Part shown: piece after piece, positions 1 to 7,720 of the stretch
Position numbering within the stretch: the first letter of the stretch is position 1
Layout of the letters: every line of letters begins with the position of its first letter
Assembly (NCBI GenBank): GCA_900769525.1
Contig: CAAGGY010000111.1
Location: 1-12,711, forward strand
DNA length: 12,711 bases
Reading direction: 5' to 3'
DNA from: an uncultured Alistipes sp.
GTDB taxonomy: Bacteria; Bacteroidota; Bacteroidia; Bacteroidales; Rikenellaceae
Position numbers and translations under genes: made by a program
The notes under the pieces: model-generated
Seen by the model: the letters and a program-made list of their open reading frames with translations, nothing else
Told to the model about the DNA's origin: nothing
The model's database searches: none

Positions 1-224
1 AAATTACTCGATTCAAAGGGCTTGGGGAGCTCTCGGCTGCCGCGTTCAAGGAGATCATCGGCGAGGGGATGCGTCTTGACAAGATGCGGCTGACCAAAGA
101 TGATCCTATCAAGGATATGTTGGAGTTCTACATGGGCAAGAATACGCCCGACCGTAAGGACTTCATCGTTGGTAACTTGCGTGTCGAGGAGGATATTGTT
201 GAAAACCTGAAAAAGCTTAACTAA
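1..224 (+). CDS. parE: DNA topoisomerase IV subunit B, C-terminal end (partial)
   Basis: This is the last 73 codons of a type IIA topoisomerase B subunit; the 5' part lies outside the window. The frame begins at base 3 and runs open to a TAA at 222-224. The fragment starts with the signature R-F-K-G-L-G-E, the family's RYKGLGE-type motif at the end of the TOPRIM/C-terminal region that contacts the A subunit. The B subunit supplies the ATPase and metal-binding TOPRIM parts of the heterotetramer that passes one duplex through another and unlinks daughter chromosomes. GyrB and ParE share this motif. I call it ParE because the A subunit directly downstream lacks a GyrA box. The stop overlaps the parC ATG by one base (TAATG), which suggests translational coupling and 1:1 synthesis. 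Confidence 0.9.
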   Translation, partial: ITRFKGLGELSAAAFKEIIGEGMRLDKMRLTKDDPIKDMLEFYMGKNTPDRKDFIVGNLRVEEDIVENLKKLN

Positions 225-2974
225 TGGAGGATACTAAGGATATTTTGGAGATTGACGAGACTCTTGTTGAGGCTCAAGAGGAGGATACCCGTGACGATGC
301 TCCAAAGGGTAAGTACGGGGCTCTGACCTCGGCCGAGGACGATGTGCGTCGTCTTACGGGAATGTATAAAAACTGGTTTTTGGACTACGCCTCATACGTA
401 ATCCTCGAGCGTGCCGTGCCCCATTTGGCCGATGGCTTGAAGCCTGTGCAGCGCCGTATTCTCCACGCTATGAAGTGTGTCGAGGATGGCCGCTACAATA
501 AGGTTGCTAATGTCGTAGGTCAGGCTATGCAGTACCACCCTCACGGTGATGCCTCAATCAAAGATGCCCTCGTGCAGCTTGGCCAGAAGGGTCTGCTTAT
601 CGATATGCAGGGTAACTGGGGTAATATCCTTACGGGCGATGAGGCTGCAGCAGGCCGATATATCGAGGCTCGATTGTCGAAGTTTGCCCTCGAGGTGGTC
701 TACAACAAGAAGACAACGGAGTGGATGCTCGCCTACGATGGTCGTAAGGAGGAGCCTGTGACTCTGCCTGTTAAGTTTCCACTTCTATTGGCGCAGGGTG
801 CCGATGGTATTGCCGTAGGTTTGGCGTCAAAGATTCTGCCTCACAACTTTATTGAGCTTATCAACGCATCTATAGCCTACCTTCGTGGCGAGGAGTTTAT
901 GCTCTTGCCCGACTTCCAGACAGGTGGTATCATGGATGCCAGCAACTATAACGATGGCCTTCGTGGAGGCTCTGTACGTGTGCGTGCCCGCATCTCGAAG
1001 ATTGATAAGCGCACGTTGGCAATCACCGAGATACCATTTACAACAACTTCGGAGTCTATCAAGGAGTCTATCATCAAGGCTAACGATAAGGGTAAGATTA
1101 AGATTCGTAAGGTCGATGACAATACTGCCGAGAAGGTGGAGATTATCATCCAGGTGGCTGCCGATGAGTCGTCGGATAAGACTATCGACGCACTCTATGC
1201 CTTTACCGACTGCGAGGTATCTATCTCGCCAAATGCCTGCGTGATTGTCGACAACAAGCCTGTGTTTATGGGCGTTAGCGAGATCTTGCGCTACTCGACC
1301 GACCATACTCGCTCTCTGCTTGGTCAGGAGCTTCAAATCAAGCTCGACGAGCTTAACGAGGCATGGCACGCAGCATCACTCGAGCGTATCTTCATCGAGA
1401 ATAAGCTCTATCAGCTTATCGAGGGTTGCCGCACACGTGAGGCTGCATACGAGGCTGTGGACAAGGGTCTTGAGCCATTCAAGAAGCAGTTGCGCCGTGA
1501 GGTGACATTGGAGGATGTTCAGCGTCTTACCGAGCTTAAGTTCATCCGTATCTCACGCTACGATAGTGAGAAGGCCGACAACGAGATTAAGCAGATTGAG
1601 AAGGATATCAAGCAGACCAAGCATGACCTTGACAATCTAACAGACTATACCATTGCCTACTTTGAGCGTATCCGTGAGAAGTATGGCGAAGGCCATGAGC
1701 GTCGCACCGAGATTCGTGAGTTCGACACCATCGAGGCGTGGAAGGTTGCCTCGTCGAATGCCAAGCTCTATGTCGACCGTGATGAGGGCTTCTTCGGCTT
1801 TGGCAAGAGTATGAAGGATTCGGAGTTTGTCTGCGACTGCTCGAACCTCGACGACGTGATAATAATCCTGAAGGATGGCCGTTATAAGATTACAAAGATT
1901 TCGGACAAGGCCTTCTTCGATAAGGGTATCTACTATATCGGCATCTACAAGCGTAACGACGAGCGTACAATCTACAATATGCTCTATCGTGACGGTCGTG
2001 GCGGTGCTATTATGATGAAGCGCTGTGCCATCAAATCGGTAACGCGTGATAAGGAGTACGACCTCACAAAGGGTACGCCTAAGAGCGAGTTGTTGTATCT
2101 CTCGGTTAACCCTAATGGTGAGGCTGAGGTGCTCAAGATATATCTGCGTCCACGTGCAAGGTTGAAGAAGTGTATCATCGACCTCGACCTCTCGACCCTG
2201 GCTATCAAGGGACGTCAGAGTGTGGGTAACCTCGTTACGCGCTACTCGATAAATAAGATTGTTCTCAAGGAGCGTGGTGCCTCGACGCTTGGTGGTCAGA
2301 ATATCTGGTACGACGATGATGTTCGCCGCCTCAATACCGATGGTCGTGGTATGTTGCTTGGCGAGTTCAAGGGCGAGGACAAGATTGTTGTTTGGACAGC
2401 TAAGAACCAGTACTATATCACAGGTTTTGACATCCAGCAGCACTTCCCCGACGACACTATCCGTGTGGAGCGCTACCGTCCAAACCGCGTATACTCACTC
2501 TGCTACTACGATGGTGAGCAGGAGTACTACTATATGAAGCGTTTCCAGCTCGAGCAGAGCGACAAGACGCAGTTCTTCCTCGACGAGGGTGCCCCTATGC
2601 GCTTTGTAGCTATGACCGACCGTAGTGGTGCTAAGCTCCAGGTTGAGTTTGGTGGTCAGCACCAGCAGCGCCCAACTGAGCTTGTCGATGTCGACGAGTT
2701 TATCGGTATCAAGAGCCACCGTGCTAAGGGTAAGCGTATTACAACCTATGAGGTGGCATCGCTTCAGTTCATCGAGCCTGAGGAGCCAGAGATGGAGGAG
2801 GTCGACGAGGAGGATGTTGACATAGAGGCAGTAGATACCGAGCTCGACGACCAGACAATAGATGTTGAGGAGCTTATGGGCGATGATATCAAGGCTGACC
2901 CTAATGTCGACTACGCAAGTCGCTCGGAGCGTGAGGAGAGTGGCTTCTCGGCAGCGCAGTTAGACCTATTCTAA
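224..2974 (+). CDS. parC: DNA topoisomerase IV subunit A
   Basis: This is the DNA-breaking subunit of topoisomerase IV, which removes catenanes between daughter chromosomes. At 916 residues it is longer than E. coli ParC (~750) because of charged ends. Residues 1-40 form an acidic leader. The winged-helix breakage domain follows, with G-L-K-P-V-Q-R-R at 71-78, H-P-H-G-D at 105-109 and the catalytic tyrosine at Y146 in A-A-A-G-R-Y. A helical tower and coiled-coil gate lie near 380-490. A degenerate C-terminal beta-pinwheel spans about 505-850 with no canonical GyrA box (QRRGGKG), favouring topo IV over gyrase. An acidic stretch (850-888) is followed by the terminal residues A-A-Q-L-D-L-F, matching the sliding-clamp-binding consensus. 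The position equivalent to E. coli GyrA Ser83 is Ala110; the acidic partner position is Asp114. The start codon overlaps the parE stop. Confidence 0.93.
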   Translation: MEDTKDILEIDETLVEAQEEDTRDDAPKGKYGALTSAEDDVRRLTGMYKNWFLDYASYVILERAVPHLADGLKPVQRRILHAMKCVEDGRYNKVANVVGQAMQYHPHGDASIKDALVQLGQKGLLIDMQGNWGNILTGDEAAAGRYIEARLSKFALEVVYNKKTTEWMLAYDGRKEEPVTLPVKFPLLLAQGADGIAVGLASKILPHNFIELINASIAYLRGEEFMLLPDFQTGGIMDASNYNDGLRGGSVRVRARISKIDKRTLAITEIPFTTTSESIKESIIKANDKGKIKIRKVDDNTAEKVEIIIQVAADESSDKTIDALYAFTDCEVSISPNACVIVDNKPVFMGVSEILRYSTDHTRSLLGQELQIKLDELNEAWHAASLERIFIENKLYQLIEGCRTREAAYEAVDKGLEPFKKQLRREVTLEDVQRLTELKFIRISRYDSEKADNEIKQIEKDIKQTKHDLDNLTDYTIAYFERIREKYGEGHERRTEIREFDTIEAWKVASSNAKLYVDRDEGFFGFGKSMKDSEFVCDCSNLDDVIIILKDGRYKITKISDKAFFDKGIYYIGIYKRNDERTIYNMLYRDGRGGAIMMKRCAIKSVTRDKEYDLTKGTPKSELLYLSVNPNGEAEVLKIYLRPRARLKKCIIDLDLSTLAIKGRQSVGNLVTRYSINKIVLKERGASTLGGQNIWYDDDVRRLNTDGRGMLLGEFKGEDKIVVWTAKNQYYITGFDIQQHFPDDTIRVERYRPNRVYSLCYYDGEQEYYYMKRFQLEQSDKTQFFLDEGAPMRFVAMTDRSGAKLQVEFGGQHQQRPTELVDVDEFIGIKSHRAKGKRITTYEVASLQFIEPEEPEMEEVDEEDVDIEAVDTELDDQTIDVEELMGDDIKADPNVDYASRSEREESGFSAAQLDLF
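2957..2971 (+). other. Putative beta-clamp (DnaN) binding motif at the ParC C-terminus
   Basis: The last five codons of parC encode Q-L-D-L-F (residues 912-916). This exactly fits the bacterial sliding-clamp-binding pentapeptide consensus QL[S/D]LF known from replication and repair proteins. It sits at the free C-terminus after a likely disordered acidic tail, where clamp peptides are commonly exposed. The sequence match is direct; binding to DnaN is inference. Confidence 0.55.
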
Positions 2975-2983
2975 AGCGAGGTT

Positions 2984-3505
2984 ATGAAGCTCTTTTTGGT
3001 GGGATATGCAGGCTCTGGCAAGAGTACTCTGGCTCGAAGCCTCTCACGTAGGCTTGGGTGTAGGTTTGTCGACACGGATAAGCGTGTCGAGCAGATGGTG
3101 GGTGCCTCGATTGCCGACATCTTCTTCTACGAGGGTGAGGAGTATTTCCGCCGCTCGGAGCGTGAGGCTCTTGAGCAGGTGACAGCTCTCGACGAGAATA
3201 TTGTCATTGCCACGGGTGGAGGTCTGCCTACGTGGAGCGATAACATGGAGTGGATGAACCGTGAGGGTGTGACTATCTACCTTCGCCGCTCTGCCGAGCA
3301 GATTCTTAGCCGTTTGTCGGACTATGGTCGCCAGAAGCGTCCTCTGTTTCGAGGTAAGAGCGATGAGGAGCTCCTCGATTTTATGCGTAAGCAGATGGCC
3401 GAGCGAGAGAGCTACTATGGTGCCTCGCAGATTATCATCGACTGTGCAGCACTCTCGGATGAGGCTGCCGTTGAGTATATTGTCAACCGTGTAACTACGT
3501 TATAG
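2984..3505 (+). CDS. aroK: Shikimate kinase
   Basis: It phosphorylates the 3-hydroxyl of shikimate with ATP, the fifth step toward chorismate and the aromatic amino acids, in the cytosol. At 173 residues it has the usual family length. The P-loop G-x-x-G-S-G-K-S is at residues 7-14, the shikimate-binding D-T-D at 30-32, the substrate-contacting arginine in F-R-R-S-E at about 57, the G-G-G loop at 78-80 and the lid arginine in R-P-L at 119-121. The gene starts 9 nt after the parC stop, and its own TAG directly abuts the murI ATG, so it is clearly inside the operon. I see no link between its function and the flanking segregation genes beyond co-transcription. aroK versus aroL naming cannot be decided from sequence alone. 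Confidence 0.93.
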   Translation: MKLFLVGYAGSGKSTLARSLSRRLGCRFVDTDKRVEQMVGASIADIFFYEGEEYFRRSEREALEQVTALDENIVIATGGGLPTWSDNMEWMNREGVTIYLRRSAEQILSRLSDYGRQKRPLFRGKSDEELLDFMRKQMAERESYYGASQIIIDCAALSDEAAVEYIVNRVTTL

Positions 3506-4303
3506 ATGAGCAGAGCAGCTATAGGTGTCTACGACTCAGGTATGGGAGGTCTGTCGGTGTGGCGTGAGCTACGTCGACTGCTGCCCAACGAGTCGCTAAC
3601 GTATCTCGGTGATGGCAAGAACTGCCCCTATGGAGGTCGTTCTCGAGAGGCTATTGTTGGCTTCGCTGAGGCCGCTGTTGAGACACTGCTAAGCCAGGGA
3701 GTGAAGCTCATCGTTGTGGGGTGCAACACAGCTACTACGGCTGCTATCGACCATTTGCGTGAGCGTTGGCCCGAGATCCCTATTGTGGGCCTTGAGCCCG
3801 CTGTCAAGCCCGCCTGCTTGACCACACGTAGCCGCAAGATTGCGGTGCTGGCAACTGAGCATAGTCTGCAGAGTGATATGTTTCTGCGCACGGCAAGCCG
3901 CTATGCTGAGGATGTCGAGGTTATCAAGGTCGTTGGCCGTGACTTTGTCGAGATTGTCGAGGCTAATGAGGAGCATAGCGAACGTGCCGAGCGTGCTGTG
4001 CGTAGTGTCGTTGAGCCGTTGCTTGGTGCGGGTGTCGACAAGATTGTTCTTGGCTGCACGCACTATCCATTCCTACGTCCACTCATCGAGCGTGTTGTCG
4101 AGGGCTACGATATCGAAGTTATCGACTCGGGCGAGGCTGTGGCACGACGTGTTAAGTGGTTGTTGGAGCGCTACGAAATAGCTGCTGACACTGAGTCGGT
4201 GGCCGAACTTAAGTTCTGCACCTTTGCCGATGAGGGCTATCGCCAGCGTCTTGAGAGTAAGGCTCTATCTATTGATTCAGAGCTAAGAAACGAGTCTAAA
4301 TAG
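3506..4303 (+). CDS. murI: Glutamate racemase
   Basis: A cofactor-independent racemase that makes D-glutamate for the second position of the peptidoglycan stem peptide. At 265 residues it has the normal length. Seen in order: the N-terminal D-S-G-M-G-G loop with catalytic-pocket Asp10-Ser11, P-Y-G at 41-43, the first catalytic cysteine C73 in V-G-C-N-T-A, and the second, C184, in L-G-C-T-H-Y-P with His186. Both catalytic cysteines are present, so the enzyme should be active. The ATG follows the aroK stop with no spacer, consistent with coupled translation. Its place just before ftsK pairs cell wall precursor synthesis with a division gene. The last ~25 residues are polar and look like a disordered tail. 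Confidence 0.95.
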   Translation: MSRAAIGVYDSGMGGLSVWRELRRLLPNESLTYLGDGKNCPYGGRSREAIVGFAEAAVETLLSQGVKLIVVGCNTATTAAIDHLRERWPEIPIVGLEPAVKPACLTTRSRKIAVLATEHSLQSDMFLRTASRYAEDVEVIKVVGRDFVEIVEANEEHSERAERAVRSVVEPLLGAGVDKIVLGCTHYPFLRPLIERVVEGYDIEVIDSGEAVARRVKWLLERYEIAADTESVAELKFCTFADEGYRQRLESKALSIDSELRNESK

Positions 4304-4324
4304 ACTACATAGTTTAGATATTTT

Positions 4325-7090
4325 ATGGCAACAAAGAGTAAGAAAAAGGGTGGCAAGCTCACTGCCGAGCAGGCAGAGCTACGAGCTGCACGCCGTGATA
4401 ATATGCGATGGATTGCAGGCTTTGCACTCCTTGCATCTGGAATTTTTGTAATCTGCTCCATTGTCTCGTTCTTCTTCTATTGGCGAGAGGATATGAGTGC
4501 TATTGCGGTGCGTCTTTCGGACAATCCGCTCTATAAGCCAATCTTTAATAATGTCTGTGGCTATCTTGGTGCTAAGGTGGCTATGGCTCTTGTGGGACGT
4601 GGCCTCGGAGTATTCTCTGTGGTCATTCCGCTATATCTTCTCATCCTTGGCTGGCGACTGTTCCGTAGTAAGGAGCTGCGCTTTGGATATATCACCCTAA
4701 GCTCAAGCCTTATACTTATTCTTGGCTCGCTTACGCTTGCCTTCATCTTCGATACTAAGTGGGAGTTGTTTGGCTCAGGTCTTGGTGGCGCCTATGGTAT
4801 GGCTATGAGCCGCACGCTATGTGGCTATATTGGTACTATCGGTACGCTGCTTGCGATTATTGCTGGCTGGATACTCACGGGATTGTTTATCAACCGCAAC
4901 TTCCTTAGCCGTGTTGACTCTGCCGGTGAGCACGTTGCCGATGGTGTGGCAGGTGCAGCATCGTGGTTCTGGACGAAGGTTAAATCTAAGCGAGCAGATG
5001 ACGATGAGTCAGAGGATGAGGAGGTTGCAGAATCTGAGGAGCAGAGTGACGAGGAGCAGACCCAGGAGGTTGTTGCCCAGCTTAACGAGATGGGCGTTGT
5101 GCCCCCAAGTGTCGCTGTAGCAATGTCTGCCGTACCTCGTAATGCGGAGGCCCAGACTACCGAGCCTGTACCACAGCCTGTCGTAGAGCAGAGCAGTGGC
5201 CCATTCACCACTGTGCCACGTGATGCAAAACTCGATGTCGACAGTAGTGGAAATGTCGTAGTTGCCGACCCTAAGCCCGTTGCTCCAATCATTATCGACG
5301 ACTATCCATTTAAGGATCCTGATGCACCTATCGAGGAGCCTCTAACCGAGGAGCAGATAAAGGCTATCAATGCCGAGCAGGCAGAGCCTATTGCCGAGCC
5401 AAAGAGTAGCAATAGCCCATTTACAGCAGTGCCTCGTGAAAGCAGCGCAAGTGACGCACCTGTGGCGCAGAACGCAGCTCAGCATGAGAGGGCTGAGGGT
5501 ATTGTCATCACCGTGGAGCAACCTGAGGCTAAGACCGTTGCGCCCGAGAGCATCGAGAATGATGTCTACGACCCTATGCGCGACCTATTCAACTATGTGC
5601 CTCCGAAGCCAACGTTGCTTACCGACCATAAGTCTGTGGCTGTAGCTAACGATCAGGAGATATTCGAGAACAAGGAGCGTATCCGTGAGACGTTGCTCAA
5701 CTTCGGTATCCCTATCCGCAGTATGCACGCTACTGTTGGCCCTACTGTGACACTCTATGAGATTGTTCAGGAGCAGGGTGTTAAGATATCTAAGATTCAG
5801 GGCCTTGAGAACGATATTGCTCAGAGCCTTAAGGCGTTGGGTATCCGTATTATCGCCCCAATTCCTGGTCGTGGCACTATCGGTATCGAGGTGCCTAACC
5901 ACACCAAGCAGACCGTGTCGATGTACTCGGCAATCTGCTCACGTGAGTTCCAGGAGTCGAAGGCGCAGCTTCCGATTGTCATCGGCCGTACTATCCAGAA
6001 CGAGAACTATACCTTCGACCTTGCCAAGATGCCTCACTTGCTTGTTGCAGGTGCTACAGGTCAGGGTAAGTCGGTAGGTCTTAATGCTATCATCACCTCG
6101 TTGCTCTATCGTAAGCATCCTGCTGAGTTGAAGTTTGTGTTGATCGACCCTAAGATGGTTGAGTTCTCGCCATTTAGCAAGATTGAGAAGCACTTCTTGG
6201 CCAAGATGGAGTCCGAAGATGAGGCCATCATCACCGACCCACGCAAGGCGGTATATACGCTCAACTCGTTGTGTGTAGAGATGGAGAACCGTTTGGAACT
6301 ATGTAAGCAGGCGCACACACGTAACATTGTGGAGTATAACGAGAAGTTTATCAACCGCAATCTCAACCCCGACAATGGCCATCGCTTCTTGCCATATATC
6401 GTTGTCATCATCGACGAGTTTGCCGACTTGATTATGACGGCTAAGGAGGTTGAGGCACCTGTTATGCGCCTTGCGCAGAAGGCTCGTGCTGTGGGTATCC
6501 ACCTTATCGTCGCTACGCAGCGTCCCGATGTGCGTGTCATCACGGGTGGTATCAAGGCCAACTTCCCAGCACGTATCGCCTTCCGTGTGATGCAGATGAC
6601 CGACTCACGAACAATCATCGATCAGCCAGGCGCTAATCAGCTTATCGGTCGTGGCGATATGCTTCTGTCGAATGGTGGCGAGCTCACACGTATTCAGTGC
6701 GCCTTTGTCGACACGCCAGAGGTCGAGCGCATCGTCGACCATATTGGTCGTCAGCAGGGTTACGCCTCGGCATATGCACTTCCTGACTATACGCCTGAGC
6801 AGGGTAGTGGTGAGGCGGTGCCTAACTTTGGCTCTGAGGAGAGCGGAGCACCGCAGAAGTACGACCCTAAGTTTGGCGAGATTGCCCGTGAGGCGGTCTC
6901 AAGTGGTATAATATCTACCTCGATGATTCAGCGCAACTTCGAGGTGGGCTTCAACCGTGCGGGACGTATTATGTTGCAGTTGGAGCGTGCCGGTATCGTC
7001 GGCCCTCAGGTGGGCTCGAAGCCTCGTGAGATTAAGTACTATGACCTCGCATCGCTCGAAGCACGCCTTCAGGAGCTGGGTGTATTTTAA
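4325..7090 (+). CDS. ftsK: DNA translocase FtsK
   Basis: A septal, ATP-driven double-stranded DNA pump that clears chromosome termini from the closing septum and, in known cases, activates XerCD dimer resolution and stimulates topoisomerase IV. It has 921 residues. About four membrane segments lie near 29-52, 88-112, 122-142 and 165-190. A long acidic, Pro/Ala-rich linker spans about 220-420. The motor follows: Walker A G-A-T-G-Q-G-K-S at 576-583 and Walker B I-I-D-E-F at 695-699, with T-Q-R-P at 731-734. A C-terminal winged-helix gamma domain (about 846-915, Y-D-P-K-F to the end) is the part that reads polar DNA motifs in studied homologues. The linker carries repeated P-F-T-x-V-P-R motifs. 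The gene starts 21 nt after murI and ends 10 nt before the lolA-like gene. Confidence 0.95.
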   Translation: MATKSKKKGGKLTAEQAELRAARRDNMRWIAGFALLASGIFVICSIVSFFFYWREDMSAIAVRLSDNPLYKPIFNNVCGYLGAKVAMALVGRGLGVFSVVIPLYLLILGWRLFRSKELRFGYITLSSSLILILGSLTLAFIFDTKWELFGSGLGGAYGMAMSRTLCGYIGTIGTLLAIIAGWILTGLFINRNFLSRVDSAGEHVADGVAGAASWFWTKVKSKRADDDESEDEEVAESEEQSDEEQTQEVVAQLNEMGVVPPSVAVAMSAVPRNAEAQTTEPVPQPVVEQSSGPFTTVPRDAKLDVDSSGNVVVADPKPVAPIIIDDYPFKDPDAPIEEPLTEEQIKAINAEQAEPIAEPKSSNSPFTAVPRESSASDAPVAQNAAQHERAEGIVITVEQPEAKTVAPESIENDVYDPMRDLFNYVPPKPTLLTDHKSVAVANDQEIFENKERIRETLLNFGIPIRSMHATVGPTVTLYEIVQEQGVKISKIQGLENDIAQSLKALGIRIIAPIPGRGTIGIEVPNHTKQTVSMYSAICSREFQESKAQLPIVIGRTIQNENYTFDLAKMPHLLVAGATGQGKSVGLNAIITSLLYRKHPAELKFVLIDPKMVEFSPFSKIEKHFLAKMESEDEAIITDPRKAVYTLNSLCVEMENRLELCKQAHTRNIVEYNEKFINRNLNPDNGHRFLPYIVVIIDEFADLIMTAKEVEAPVMRLAQKARAVGIHLIVATQRPDVRVITGGIKANFPARIAFRVMQMTDSRTIIDQPGANQLIGRGDMLLSNGGELTRIQCAFVDTPEVERIVDHIGRQQGYASAYALPDYTPEQGSGEAVPNFGSEESGAPQKYDPKFGEIAREAVSSGIISTSMIQRNFEVGFNRAGRIMLQLERAGIVGPQVGSKPREIKYYDLASLEARLQELGVF
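5126..5443 (+). repeat. Repeated VPR motifs in the FtsK linker
   Basis: Three short protein repeats occur within the FtsK linker. Residues 268-274 read S-A-V-P-R-N-A, residues 291-301 read S-G-P-F-T-T-V-P-R-D-A, and residues 363-373 read N-S-P-F-T-A-V-P-R-E-S. The second and third share P-F-T-x-V-P-R; the first keeps only the V-P-R core. The DNA copies differ at synonymous sites, so the similarity is held at the protein level. These could be docking motifs for a partner protein, but no partner can be named. Confidence 0.5.
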
Positions 7091-7100
7091 ACCTTAGGCT

Positions 7101-7703
7101 ATGAGAAGAGTTTTCATAATGCTTTTAGCCTCAGTGGCTTGCATCGTAAGCGCTGTGGCACAGACCACACCTCAGGAGTGGCTCATAAAGTTGCGCAGTG
7201 CGCTCGGCAGCAGCTATGCGTGGAATATCTCTGTTGCAACCTCTGGCGAGCAGTTCGAGGGCTACTACATTGTCGAGGGCGATGGCTACTACCTCAGGCT
7301 CGGTGCTATGGAGGTGTATAGCGATGGTAAGCTCCGCTACGAGGTCAACAATGCCCGCAAGGAGGTCACCGAGGATAGGGTAAACCTCAAGGCTGTCGAC
7401 CTGCTGACTAATCCAACTCGTGCCTTTAGCTTTGTCGATAAGGAGTACTCAATATCGCTTGGCGAGAGTAGTGCGTCGGGTGCGGTGCTAAAGCTCGTGC
7501 CACGAGGTAGCTCTATGGGGCTTACACATATAACCCTCATGCTTGGACAGGGTTCTGGTGTAGTATATCCTAAAAAGATTGAGTATAGCTACGACGATGA
7601 AAGCATTACAATCTCCCTGTCGAAGCGCAATACGGCTGATAGTCAGCTTCCTCGCTGGAATAAGGAGAGCTATAAGGGTTATGATATTGTTTCATTTTTA
7701 TAA
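7101..7703 (+). CDS. lolA: LolA-like periplasmic lipoprotein carrier
   Basis: Likely a periplasmic chaperone that ferries lipoproteins from the inner to the outer membrane. The 200-residue product begins with a signal peptide: M-R-R, a hydrophobic core to residue 19, and an A-V-A signal peptidase I site before Gln21. The mature part is about 180 residues of beta-strand-rich sequence with alternating aromatics (for example E-G-Y-Y-I-V and Y-Y-L-R-L-G), as expected of the half-barrel fold of the divergent Bacteroidetes LolA group. Identification rests on the secretion signal, length, strand pattern and location directly after ftsK (10-nt gap), an arrangement I know from Bacteroidetes. Overall sequence is far from E. 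coli LolA. It is followed 17 nt later by a lipoprotein gene, consistent with a role in lipoprotein export. Confidence 0.7.
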   Translation: MRRVFIMLLASVACIVSAVAQTTPQEWLIKLRSALGSSYAWNISVATSGEQFEGYYIVEGDGYYLRLGAMEVYSDGKLRYEVNNARKEVTEDRVNLKAVDLLTNPTRAFSFVDKEYSISLGESSASGAVLKLVPRGSSMGLTHITLMLGQGSGVVYPKKIEYSYDDESITISLSKRNTADSQLPRWNKESYKGYDIVSFL

Positions 7704-7720
7704 CTACTAAATTGGTGTAT

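Noticed and set aside
1637..2443. Long open frame on the minus strand (268 codons) inside parC
   Set aside because: It lies wholly antisense to a well-supported gene, its translation is leucine/threonine-rich with no recognisable motif, and there is no promoter. It is a shadow caused by parC codon bias.
224..2974. GyrA rather than ParC
   Set aside because: No canonical GyrA box is found in the C-terminal domain and the gene is coupled to a B subunit directly upstream in an operon, favouring topoisomerase IV. A full parE sequence would settle it.
7712..7720. TTG start extending the DUF4465 lipoprotein by three residues
   Set aside because: The ATG at 7721 gives a standard short lipoprotein signal; the extension adds only M-V-Y and is not needed.
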